Shown here in pieces: positions 23,994 to 32,037 of a stretch of DNA of 34,805 bases; the first letter of the stretch is position 1, and every line of letters begins with the position of its first letter. Below the pieces are notes generated by a model. That model was given only the letters and a program-made list of their open reading frames with translations. It had not been told where the DNA came from and did no database searches. The translations under genes were made by a program, and so were the position numbers. The stretch spans positions 1 through 34,805 of the forward strand of contig JAJDYR010000042.1 in assembly GCA_022825065.1 (NCBI GenBank). Reading direction: 5' to 3'. The stretch comes from a bacterium (GTDB lineage: Bacteria; UBA8248).

Positions 23994-25244
23994 TTAAACC
24001 ACGCCCATCTTCGCGCCATAGGCTTCCAAGGCCTGCTCGAAGCAGGCGAGCGGCGCGCGAACGACGCCCGCGCCCACCTGGCCGACGCCGGGTTCCTTGT
24101 GCGCGATACCTGTATTGATGACGGGCGTGACGCCGAGCTTCACCACCCTGGTGATGTCTATCCCTGTGGGAACCCCCTCAAAATCGAGGGCGGGAATCGT
24201 CCACTCCGGGTTCCGGCCCTGGGTGATTTCGTACATGGCGCGCGAATAATTCAGCGCATCCGCGGCGCTGCCCGCACCCACGAACCCGACGACGGCGGGC
24301 GCGGCAGCCATGGCGAATCCCCCCAGCCCCATCGTCTCGATGATCGTGGAATCGCCCATGTCCGGATTGGCGTCGTCCTCGCCGAAACCGGGGAAATACA
24401 ATCCCTCGGGCATCTCCACCGGCGCGGTGAACCACGCATCCCCCGTCGCGCTCACCCGGATCCCGAAGTCCGTTCCGTTGCGGCACATCGCCGTGACGAT
24501 GCTCGAAGCCCCGATGCCGCGCACCGGGTCCATCACCGCCTTGCCGGTCGCCATCGCGACGTTCAGGAAGAACTGATCGTTTCCGCCGATGAAGGACAGC
24601 ACTTCTTCCAGCGCCTTGCCATCCCCCACGACGCGCGCGAGCGCGGGAGCCGCCTCGCGCATGAAGAGGCTGGTGCAGGCCACGTTGCGCTGGTGCATCT
24701 CGTCTCCCATCGAAAGCCCCCGCGCGATGATGCTCTTGAGCGGCAGCCCGCCCATGCTCTCAAGGGCGTCCGAGAGCGCGGGCGCCAGGCGCTCCGCCAG
24801 CCAGCGAAGCCGGTTCAGCACCTCCTCGTCGTTCCCGCCGAAGCGCATCACCTTCCCCAGGCCCTCGTTCAGGGTGCAAAACGCGCGGTTCCCGAATTTC
24901 GCGTTCTCCACGATCATCACCGGCATCGAGCGCGTGGTGATACCCGTCATGGGGCCGACGGCGTCGAAATGATGGTTGGGGTGGAACGCGACGCCGCCCG
25001 AGGCGGCGAGCGCCTCGCCCGAGGCCAAATCCTCCGCCCAGCCCTCCAGGACGGCCGCTCCCGCGATCGCCCCGCGCAGGGGGCCGCACATCCGCTCCCA
25101 CTCGATCGGGGGACCGGCATGAAGGAGAACGCCATCCTCCAGACCCGGTATCACCTCGCCCGCCGGGCGCACGTCCACCAGGACGGGGTCGGCTTCGGTG
25201 ATGCGGGAGAGCGCCTCCGCGTTCGCGTCCGTGATCACGCCCAT
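23994..25244 (-). CDS. DUF1116 protein (AllG/YlbE-type, oxamic transcarbamylase component)
   Basis: A 416-aa protein matching DUF1116: FHPNHHFDAVGPMTGITTRS, VENAKFGNRAFCTLNEGLGK, then MGDEMHQRNVACTSLF, FIGGNDQFFLNVAMATGK, GTDFGIRVSATGDAWFTAP and PDMGDSTIIETMGLGGFAMA. In E. coli the homologue belongs to the three-protein oxamic transcarbamylase of allantoin catabolism, with FdrA (AllF) and AllH partners. Neither partner is in this window. The ATG directly abuts the TAG stop of the upstream amidohydrolase gene, with GGAGA inside its last codons, so the pair is translationally coupled. A role in releasing or transferring a carbamoyl group is inferred. Confidence 0.88.
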   Translation of the reverse strand: MGVITDANAEALSRITEADPVLVDVRPAGEVIPGLEDGVLLHAGPPIEWERMCGPLRGAIAGAAVLEGWAEDLASGEALAASGGVAFHPNHHFDAVGPMTGITTRSMPVMIVENAKFGNRAFCTLNEGLGKVMRFGGNDEEVLNRLRWLAERLAPALSDALESMGGLPLKSIIARGLSMGDEMHQRNVACTSLFMREAAPALARVVGDGKALEEVLSFIGGNDQFFLNVAMATGKAVMDPVRGIGASSIVTAMCRNGTDFGIRVSATGDAWFTAPVEMPEGLYFPGFGEDDANPDMGDSTIIETMGLGGFAMAAAPAVVGFVGAGSAADALNYSRAMYEITQGRNPEWTIPALDFEGVPTGIDITRVVKLGVTPVINTGIAHKEPGVGQVGAGVVRAPLACFEQALEAYGAKMGVV

Positions 25245-26504
25245 CTATTCCATCTCCCGCCAGGTCGTCTCCGAGACGTTCTCCACGACGATGCGCCCCC
25301 CTTTCACCACGAATCTCTTCTCGGGCTGATCGATGAGGACGTCGTCGAAATTCACCGAATCGAGAACCACGAAATCGGCCGCGCAGCCGGATCGCAACCC
25401 GTAGCCCTCCTCCACCCCCAGCGCCTTTGCGGCGTTCGTCGTGAAAAGCCCGGGAACCACAGCCCTCTCCGCTGCGCCGCTCATGTGGAGCGCATGGGCG
25501 AGGAGGAGGCCGATTTCGAGCAAATCCCCGCGCCCCGATGGCGTGAAGGCGTTTCTGATGTTGTTCGAAGATATGGCGACGTTGACGCCCGCGCCCAACA
25601 GCTCCTTGACGGGGGCGAGGCTCCTGAAGCGCGGCGGCTCCTCCCCCCTGCCGCCCAGGAACAGATCCGTCGCCGGCAAGGGGAGGACGGAGATGCCCGC
25701 TTCGAGAATCTTCTCGATGATTCGCGCGGCATCATCTCGCGCCATGGCGCCCGGGGAGGTTAAATGGCCGACGGCCACCCGGCCCTGCAAGCCTGCGGCC
25801 ACCGTGCGGGCGGCGACGGAGTCGATATTCCTCACCCGGGGGTCGTCCGCGAAATCGAGATGAAAGTCCAGGCCGCAGCCGAACGCCTCGGCCATTCCGA
25901 AAACGATGTCCAGATGCCGCTCGGCGTCCAGGTCGTTGTACGGGATTCCGCCCACCAAATCCCCGCCCATCCGCATGGCCTCGCGCATCAATTCCTCCGT
26001 GCCCGGCTGCTGCTCGATGCCTTCCTGGGGGAAAACGACGAGTTGAAAATCCGCCAGGCCGGCGTATTTCTCCTTGAGCGACAGGGCGACTTCCACTCCC
26101 TTGAGGCCGACGATGGGGTCGACCTCCACCTGCGCGCGAAACCAGGTGGCGCCGTGACGGATGCACATGCGCAGCGCGCGCTCGGCGCGCTCCATGACGT
26201 CTTGTTTCGTGACGCTTTTCTTGAGCGCCAGCGTGATGGAAATGGCGTCTTCGAGCGTGCCGGAGAGATTGGGCTCGCGCTCTTCCAGAAACGCCTTGTC
26301 CAGGTGGATGTGGCTCTCCACGAACGCCGGCAGCACGACACGGGCGCCCAGGTCGATCTCCTCACAGCCGGAATCGTTGTCCAGACCCGGCGAAATTCTC
26401 GTAAACAGGCCTCCGGCGACGCAAAAATCCACCAATGGGCCGCCCGAGTCGATTCGGGCGTTCCTGAAAATTCTGTCGTCCGTCATCTCTGCGCACATGG
26501 CCAT
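25245..26504 (-). CDS. Cytosine-deaminase-like amidohydrolase
   Basis: A 419-aa TIM-barrel amidohydrolase of the CodA/AtzC group. Metal-binding His65 and His67 are in ESHIHLDKAF, His215 in GLDFHLDFADD and His247 in VGHLTSPGAM. The position that normally carries the catalytic/metal Asp (SDN or HDD in relatives) reads SSNNIRNAF, with Asn314 instead of Asp. C-terminal strands (LRSGCAADFVVLDSVN, KGGRIVVE) are typical. Cytosine deaminase relatives hydrolyse the C-N bond of pyrimidines, ammelide-type rings or cyclic amides. It is the first gene of the pair with DUF1116 and diverges from the ABC importer. The first ATG of the frame is annotated; ATG at 26486 is a possible alternative since neither has a strong Shine-Dalgarno. 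Confidence 0.88.
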   Translation of the reverse strand: MAMCAEMTDDRIFRNARIDSGGPLVDFCVAGGLFTRISPGLDNDSGCEEIDLGARVVLPAFVESHIHLDKAFLEEREPNLSGTLEDAISITLALKKSVTKQDVMERAERALRMCIRHGATWFRAQVEVDPIVGLKGVEVALSLKEKYAGLADFQLVVFPQEGIEQQPGTEELMREAMRMGGDLVGGIPYNDLDAERHLDIVFGMAEAFGCGLDFHLDFADDPRVRNIDSVAARTVAAGLQGRVAVGHLTSPGAMARDDAARIIEKILEAGISVLPLPATDLFLGGRGEEPPRFRSLAPVKELLGAGVNVAISSNNIRNAFTPSGRGDLLEIGLLLAHALHMSGAAERAVVPGLFTTNAAKALGVEEGYGLRSGCAADFVVLDSVNFDDVLIDQPEKRFVVKGGRIVVENVSETTWREME

Positions 26505-26658
26505 TTAACCGGTATGAAATAGCAACTCAACAGAAACGAAACGCGCATCGCCCATCGTCGTACAATGGAAAATTTCGATATGGCGAACTCTATCGTCCTG
26601 CGCCGGTTTTCGCCAGTGAAAAAGAAGATGACGGGAAATACCCCGCATTCCCGTCAAC

Positions 26659-26688
26659 TTGACCCGCACCCTGAATCGGGAACATAAT
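26659..26688 (+). promoter_or_regulatory. Sigma70-like promoter of the liv-type ABC importer
   Basis: TTGACC (26659-26664) and CATAAT (26683-26688) are separated by 18 nt, each five of six against consensus. The transcript would start near 26695 and have a leader of about 120 nt before livH. Confidence 0.6.
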
Positions 26689-26768
26689 GCGCGCCTTAAA
26701 GTTTAATGCCATCTCGCATCCCGCACGTCTTCACAACCCGGTGACGAGGTGGCGTTCGGATACGCGGC

Positions 26769-26802
26769 GCGTTGCTCCGATACTAGCGTTGCTCCGGTAC
26801 TA
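26769..26802. repeat. Tandem 17-bp direct repeat in the importer leader
   Basis: GCGTTGCTCCGATACTA (26769-26785) is followed at once by GCGTTGCTCCGGTACTA (26786-26802), differing at one base. It lies downstream of the predicted promoter and about 15 nt before the livH start. It may be a recent duplication, or a site for a regulator or RNA element affecting ribosome loading. Confidence 0.65.
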
Positions 26803-26816
26803 AAAGAGAGACATGA

Positions 26817-27914
26817 ATGACCACCCTAAGCTTCACGAACATTGTCGTTCTCAGTTTTAACTCCCTCTCCTACGCCGCGATTCTGTTTCTTCTGGCGAGC
26901 GGGCTCTCGCTCATTTTCGGCGTGATGCGCATCGTGAACCTCGCGCACGCCGCTTTTTTCCTCTTCGCCGGCTATCTCGCCCTCGAATTCTACAACATCA
27001 TTTTCGGCACCCTGAGCCTGATGCCGCGGATCATCCAGCTCGTCTCGTGGACCCTGCTCTATTTCGCATGGCGGGGACTCACGGCCTACGTCGCTCCCAG
27101 ACACGCCGCGCTGGCGCTGCTTCTCGCCTATGTCGTACTGGAAACCTTGTGCAGCCTGGTGTGGGGCTTCAGGTTCTTCGAACTTTTCTTCCCGCACGTG
27201 CCCGTCAAACCCGTGGACAGGATCAATTTCCCGGGCATGATGGCCGCCATCGTCGTCGCCCTCGCCATCGCGGCGCTGTGCGGGATGTTCATCGAGCGCT
27301 TTTTCCTGCGCCGCCTCGGGCAGGACACGCTCTCCCAGGTGCTGGTGACCATCGGCTTCGCGTTCATCCTGCAAGACGGCTCGCTCTACACCTGGGGCGG
27401 GGACAACTTCATGCTCAAACAGCCCTGGCCCCTCAATTTCAGCGCCGTCGTCTGGGGGCTCTCGCTGCCCCAGTACCGAGGCTTCATGATCGTCATCGCC
27501 GTCGTGGTGGCCGCGGCCCTCTTTCTCGGGATCGAGCGCACCCGCCTCGGCGCCATCATGCGCGCGGCGGTGGACGACCCCGAGATGGCGCGCGGCATCG
27601 GCATCAACACCAACGTCGTGCAAATGGCGATATTCGCCATCGGGGCGCTGCTGGCCGCCACGGGCGGCGTGGTGGGCGGCGCGTTTTTCGGCGTCTACCC
27701 GGGGCTCGATTTCGAGATACTCCCCTACGCGTTCGCCGTGGTGATCATCGGAGGGCTCGGCAGCCTGGGTGGGGCCGTCCTCGGCAGCATCGTGGTCGGC
27801 TTCATCGAGAACTTCGGGACCGCGCTGTTTCCCGAACTCTCCTATTTCGCGCTATTCGCGCCCATGGCCATCATTCTGGCGATCAAGCCGACCGGCCTGT
27901 TCGGAAAGGGTTGA
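26817..27914 (+). CDS. livH: Branched-chain-amino-acid-type ABC transporter permease LivH
   Basis: A 365-aa inner-membrane permease. Family motifs include SGLSLIFGVMRIVNLAHAAF (about residues 28-47), IERFFLRRL followed by TIGFAFILQDG, the cytoplasmic coupling region RAAVDDPEMARGIGINT, and GAFFGVYPG then VIIGGLGSLGGAVLG. Typical LivH proteins are about 290-310 aa. This one carries roughly 65 extra residues after the first helices, including two hydrophobic stretches (IIQLVSWTLLYFAW and ALALLLAYVVLETLCSLVW) before the conserved GMFIERF. AGAGAG precedes the ATG. First gene of a five-gene importer operon; partners LivM, G and F and a binding protein follow. Confidence 0.92.
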   Translation: MTTLSFTNIVVLSFNSLSYAAILFLLASGLSLIFGVMRIVNLAHAAFFLFAGYLALEFYNIIFGTLSLMPRIIQLVSWTLLYFAWRGLTAYVAPRHAALALLLAYVVLETLCSLVWGFRFFELFFPHVPVKPVDRINFPGMMAAIVVALAIAALCGMFIERFFLRRLGQDTLSQVLVTIGFAFILQDGSLYTWGGDNFMLKQPWPLNFSAVVWGLSLPQYRGFMIVIAVVVAAALFLGIERTRLGAIMRAAVDDPEMARGIGINTNVVQMAIFAIGALLAATGGVVGGAFFGVYPGLDFEILPYAFAVVIIGGLGSLGGAVLGSIVVGFIENFGTALFPELSYFALFAPMAIILAIKPTGLFGKG

Positions 27915-27917
27915 GCC

Positions 27918-28943
27918 ATGCTGGAGAGCCTGGCGGAAAAAAGAAGAGTGCTGATCGTACTGGGCGTATTCGTCGCTCTCGGTGTCGTCACGCCGTTTCT
28001 CGACCTCTTCATGCAGAGCCTGGTGACGGAAATCCTCGTGTTCGGCATTCTGGCCATGAGTCTGGACCTCCTGCTGGGGTTCACCGGACTGGCCTCTCTG
28101 GGGCACGCCGCCTACTTCGGCGTCGCCTCCTACACCACGGCCATCATCATGACGAAAGAAGACTGGACGTGGACCTTCGCCGCCTTCCAGTGGGCGGACT
28201 CACTGGGGCTGGGCCTCTTCTACATCTTCATATTCGCGCTGGTCGTGGCGATGGCCTTCGCCGCGTTCTTCGGTTTCCTGGCGATTCGCGCGGTGGGCGT
28301 GTATTTCCTGATGATCACCCTCTCGCTCGCCATGGTCGTCTGGGGTCTGGCGTACCGCTGGAGCGCCGTGACGGAAGGAGACAACGGCATCATCGTGCTG
28401 GGGAGGCCGTCCCTGTTCGGCATATCTCTGGAATCGGAAATCCCGTTCTTCTACTTCACGCTCACGGTGTTCCTGATCTGCCTGGGGCTGATGTTCATGT
28501 TCGTGAGAAGCCCTTTCGGAAAAACCCTCGTCGGCATCAGGGAGCGCGAGGAGCGCATGCAGATGCTCGGCTACAACATCTGGCTCCACAAATACCTCGC
28601 GTTCATCATCGCGGGCGTTTTCAGCGGCGTTGCGGGCGTAATGTGGACGCTGTTCAACCTCTTCGTGAGTCCGCCGGACATCGAACTCATCACCTCGGCC
28701 GAAGCGCTTTTCATGGTGGCGCTGGGCGGGCCCGCCACCCTGATCGGCCCGGTGATCGGCTCGGCCATCATCCGCTCGCTCCAGCAGTTCATCAGCATCT
28801 ACGTGGAACGCTGGCCGCTGATTCTGGGCGCCATCTACATCATCACCATCATGCTGGGACGCCTCTACGGCGTCGAGGGAATTCTTGGATTGTTCGGCAA
28901 GTTCCGCAAACCCGCCGCACCGCCGGACGCCCCGGAGGGCTGA
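27918..28943 (+). CDS. livM: Branched-chain-amino-acid-type ABC transporter permease LivM
   Basis: A 341-aa permease with the LivM pattern: AMSLDLLLGFTGLASLGHAAYFG near residues 39-61, FLAIRAVGVYFLMITLSLAM, then GKTLVGIREREERMQMLGYN (the coupling helix) and IAGVFSGVAGVMWTLFN. MVALGGPATLIGPVIGSAII stands near the C-terminus. About nine hydrophobic segments are visible. It pairs with LivH to form the membrane channel. Only three nt separate it from livH. Length is normal for the family. Confidence 0.93.
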   Translation: MLESLAEKRRVLIVLGVFVALGVVTPFLDLFMQSLVTEILVFGILAMSLDLLLGFTGLASLGHAAYFGVASYTTAIIMTKEDWTWTFAAFQWADSLGLGLFYIFIFALVVAMAFAAFFGFLAIRAVGVYFLMITLSLAMVVWGLAYRWSAVTEGDNGIIVLGRPSLFGISLESEIPFFYFTLTVFLICLGLMFMFVRSPFGKTLVGIREREERMQMLGYNIWLHKYLAFIIAGVFSGVAGVMWTLFNLFVSPPDIELITSAEALFMVALGGPATLIGPVIGSAIIRSLQQFISIYVERWPLILGAIYIITIMLGRLYGVEGILGLFGKFRKPAAPPDAPEG

Positions 28944-28996
28944 GGACGGCGCGGCACCGCGTCTCCCGAGGGAGACGAAACGAGGGAGGAAAAAAC

Positions 28997-30250
28997 ATGA
29001 AACGGAAATTCATCACCATCGTGGCAGCACTCGGCATCGCCTTCGCCGCCGGATCCGGCAGCGCTCAGGCCGCCGAAGTGCGCATCGGGTTCATCGCGCC
29101 GATGACGGGCATCTTCGCCCAGATCGGCAAGGACATGAGCAACGGCTTCAAGATGTACATGGCGCACACGAAGAACAAGATGGGTCCCCTGGACGTCAAG
29201 TTCATCCTCGAGGACTCGACCGGCAAGCCCGCCGTGAACGTGCGCAAGGCGCTCAAGCTCATCAAGCGCGACAAGGTGCACATGTTCATCGGCGGCCTGC
29301 TCGCCAGCACCGGGTACGCGCTCGCGCCGGTGGGCGATCGTTTCAAGACGCCCTACATCTCGCCCGTGCCGGCCGCGGACGACCTCACCCAGCGCAAGCT
29401 CTTCAAGTACTTCCTGCGCAGCGGCTTCACGAGCAGCCAGAACAGCCATCCTCTCGGCGAGTGGGCCTACGACCAGGGCTACCGCAACGTGGTCACCATA
29501 GGCGCTGACTACGCGTTCGGCTACGAGACCGTGGGCGGCTTCCAGAAGGCCTTCGAGGCGCGCGGCGGCAAGGTCGTCAAGAAGATCTGGGCGAAACTCG
29601 GCACGAAGGACTTCGGTCCCTATCTGCCGCAGATACCCAAGGACGCCGACGCCATCTTCACCCTGATGGTCGGCCCCATGTCCCTGGCTTTCCCGAAGCA
29701 GTTCCGGGCCGCGGGCTTCAAGATGCCGATGCTCGGCGGCGTGACGAGCGCGGACGAGTTCATCCTGCCCAGCATGGGCGACGAGACGCTCGGCTACGTG
29801 ACGGCCGCGCAGTACAGCGCCGCCCTCACGACGGACAAGAACAAGGCGTTCGTCAAGGAATACCAGCAGCGCTACGGGAAGATGGCCTCCTACTATTCGG
29901 AGACCTGCTACACCACGGGCCAGTGGGTGGACCTGGCGCTCAAGAAAATCGGCTACAAGCCGGACAACAAAGATGCGTTCCTCAAGGCGTTCAAGGAAAT
30001 CCGCATCGACGCCATCAGAGGGCCGGTGTATCTGGATAAATACGGAAACCCGGTGCAGAACAGCTACATCCGCAAGGTGACCCGCGTGAAGGGCGACCGC
30101 CTGGGTCTGGGCGTGAAGCCGAACTCGCTCTGGAATATGGTGATCAAGACCTACCCGGCCGTGGGTCAGTTCTGGAAGTGGTCGGATAAGGATTTCCTGA
30201 AAGACCCCGTGTACAGCAAGACTTTCCCGCCGTGCACGCATTGTAAGTAA
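28997..30250 (+). CDS. Periplasmic substrate-binding protein of the liv-type importer
   Basis: A 417-aa type I periplasmic binding protein. A Sec signal peptide (MKRKFITIVAALGIAFAAG, cleavage likely after SAQA near residue 25) precedes VRIGFIAPMTGIFAQIGKDM, the canonical opening of the Leu/Ile/Val- and amide-binding family. Further family features are KVHMFIGGLLASTGYALAPV, VVTIGADYAFGYETVGGF and YYSETCYTTGQWVDLAL. The mature protein ends in an unusual CTHCK with a CxxC motif at its extreme C-terminus. Substrate specificity cannot be read; the neighbouring deaminase and DUF1116 genes hint at an amide or amino-acid analogue. A GGGAGG site precedes the ATG. The open frame runs back to 27047 only as an out-of-frame shadow of livH and livM. 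Confidence 0.93.
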   Translation: MKRKFITIVAALGIAFAAGSGSAQAAEVRIGFIAPMTGIFAQIGKDMSNGFKMYMAHTKNKMGPLDVKFILEDSTGKPAVNVRKALKLIKRDKVHMFIGGLLASTGYALAPVGDRFKTPYISPVPAADDLTQRKLFKYFLRSGFTSSQNSHPLGEWAYDQGYRNVVTIGADYAFGYETVGGFQKAFEARGGKVVKKIWAKLGTKDFGPYLPQIPKDADAIFTLMVGPMSLAFPKQFRAAGFKMPMLGGVTSADEFILPSMGDETLGYVTAAQYSAALTTDKNKAFVKEYQQRYGKMASYYSETCYTTGQWVDLALKKIGYKPDNKDAFLKAFKEIRIDAIRGPVYLDKYGNPVQNSYIRKVTRVKGDRLGLGVKPNSLWNMVIKTYPAVGQFWKWSDKDFLKDPVYSKTFPPCTHCK

Positions 30251-30252
30251 GG

Positions 30253-30299
30253 GCGAATTCCCCGCCGCCCGGGCTTCACGCTCCGGGCGGCGGATTCGC
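30253..30299 (+). terminator. Strong intercistronic hairpin after the binding-protein gene
   Basis: CCGCCGCCCGG (30262-30272) pairs perfectly with CCGGGCGGCGG (30283-30293) around a 10-nt loop. A lower stem GCGAAT (30253-30258) with ATTCGC (30294-30299) extends it to 17 pairs with one 3-nt bulge. No U-tract follows, so it is not a classical terminator. In this place it more likely stabilises the upstream mRNA or attenuates read-through, giving more binding protein than ATPase. Confidence 0.65.
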
Positions 30300-30326
30300 G
30301 CCGGGCTCCAGAGGAGCAATCGAGTT

Positions 30327-31082
30327 TTGTCGAACGAACAACCAGGGCTGGAACTGGACGGCGTTACGAAACACTTCGGCGGCCTGCACGCCGTCGAGAA
30401 CGTGAACCTGCGCCTTGACCTCGGCGAACGGCGGGGGATCCTGGGGCCGAACGGAGCGGGGAAAACCACGCTGTTTCACCTGATAACGGGCGTGCTCCCG
30501 CTCACCTCGGGCCGCATCCGCCTCTTCGGGCAGGACGTCTCGGGGTGGCCCACCCACAAGCGCGTGGCTTTGGGGATGGCGCGCACCTTCCAGATCACCA
30601 GCCTGTTTCCCAAACTCACCGTGCTCGAAAACGTCCTTCTCGCCGTACAGGGCCTGCGGAAGATGAAGATGGTGATGTTCAAACCGCTGTTCAGGTACAG
30701 GGACGTATACGAAAAAGCCGAAAAGCTGCTCAGCGACGTGAACTTCTGGCATTTGAGGGATCAGGAAGTCCGCAATCTCTCCCACGGAGAGCAGCGCCAG
30801 CTCGAGATCGTCCTGGCGCTGGCGAGCGACCCCAAGGTGTTGCTCCTCGACGAACCCTCCGCCGGCCTGGCCACGGGAGAATCCCACGAGATGGCCGATT
30901 TCCTGAAATCACTCGACCCCGGAATCGCCATTCTCCTGATCGAACACGACCTCGACGTCATATTCGAGGTCGTCTCCCACATCAGCGTTCTCCACTACGG
31001 AGAGGTTCTCGCCGAGGGACCCAGCGACGACATCCGCAACGACCCCAAGGTGCAGGAAATCTATCTCGGAAAGGCGGAGTGA
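30327..31082 (+). CDS. livG: ABC transporter ATP-binding protein LivG
   Basis: A 251-aa ATPase with Walker A GPNGAGKT (residues 40-47), ARTFQI at the Q-loop (Gln89), signature LSHGEQRQLE (151-160), Walker B VLLLDEP (171-177) and switch His in IEHDLDVIF. The opening KHFGGLHAVENVNLRL and the length are typical of LivG. It powers transport through LivH/LivM. It starts with TTG after AGAGGAG. The hairpin just upstream separates it from the binding-protein gene. Confidence 0.94.
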   Translation: MSNEQPGLELDGVTKHFGGLHAVENVNLRLDLGERRGILGPNGAGKTTLFHLITGVLPLTSGRIRLFGQDVSGWPTHKRVALGMARTFQITSLFPKLTVLENVLLAVQGLRKMKMVMFKPLFRYRDVYEKAEKLLSDVNFWHLRDQEVRNLSHGEQRQLEIVLALASDPKVLLLDEPSAGLATGESHEMADFLKSLDPGIAILLIEHDLDVIFEVVSHISVLHYGEVLAEGPSDDIRNDPKVQEIYLGKAE

Positions 31083-31083
31083 C

Positions 31084-31794
<711 letters not shown>

Positions 31795-32037
31795 AAAACC
31801 CTCGCGCAACAGAATCCATTCGTAGTATTCTTCGAACAGCGGTAATGGAAAGTGAATCGGCGAGCGGAGAGACGCTTCAGAGAGGATGTTTTCCGGGTTT
31901 GACTCAAGGGTAGGCGTTCGGACCCCGGCGCACCTCTCCCCATCACCTGACGAAATCCCGGTCCGACGATAGCGCCGGGGGCCGGAAACGACGAACCTGC
32001 CGCCGCTCCCGACCATGACGCCAAGGCGATAACTCTC

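Larger units (their letters stand above)
26505..26816. other. Divergent control region between amidohydrolase and ABC importer
   Basis: This 312-nt region holds the plus-strand promoter at 26659-26688 and a tandem 17-bp repeat at 26769-26802, in the importer leader. No convincing minus-strand promoter for the amidohydrolase was found. No coding content is evident. Confidence 0.6.

Noticed and set aside
24099..25763. A 554-codon plus-strand open frame opposite DUF1116 and the amidohydrolase
   Set aside because: It is a shadow of two well-supported minus-strand genes and shows no domain of its own.
27047..28996. A 1067-codon open frame running into the binding-protein gene
   Set aside because: The first 650 codons are Arg-, His- and Gly-rich out-of-frame readings of livH and livM. 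The signal peptide starts at 28997.
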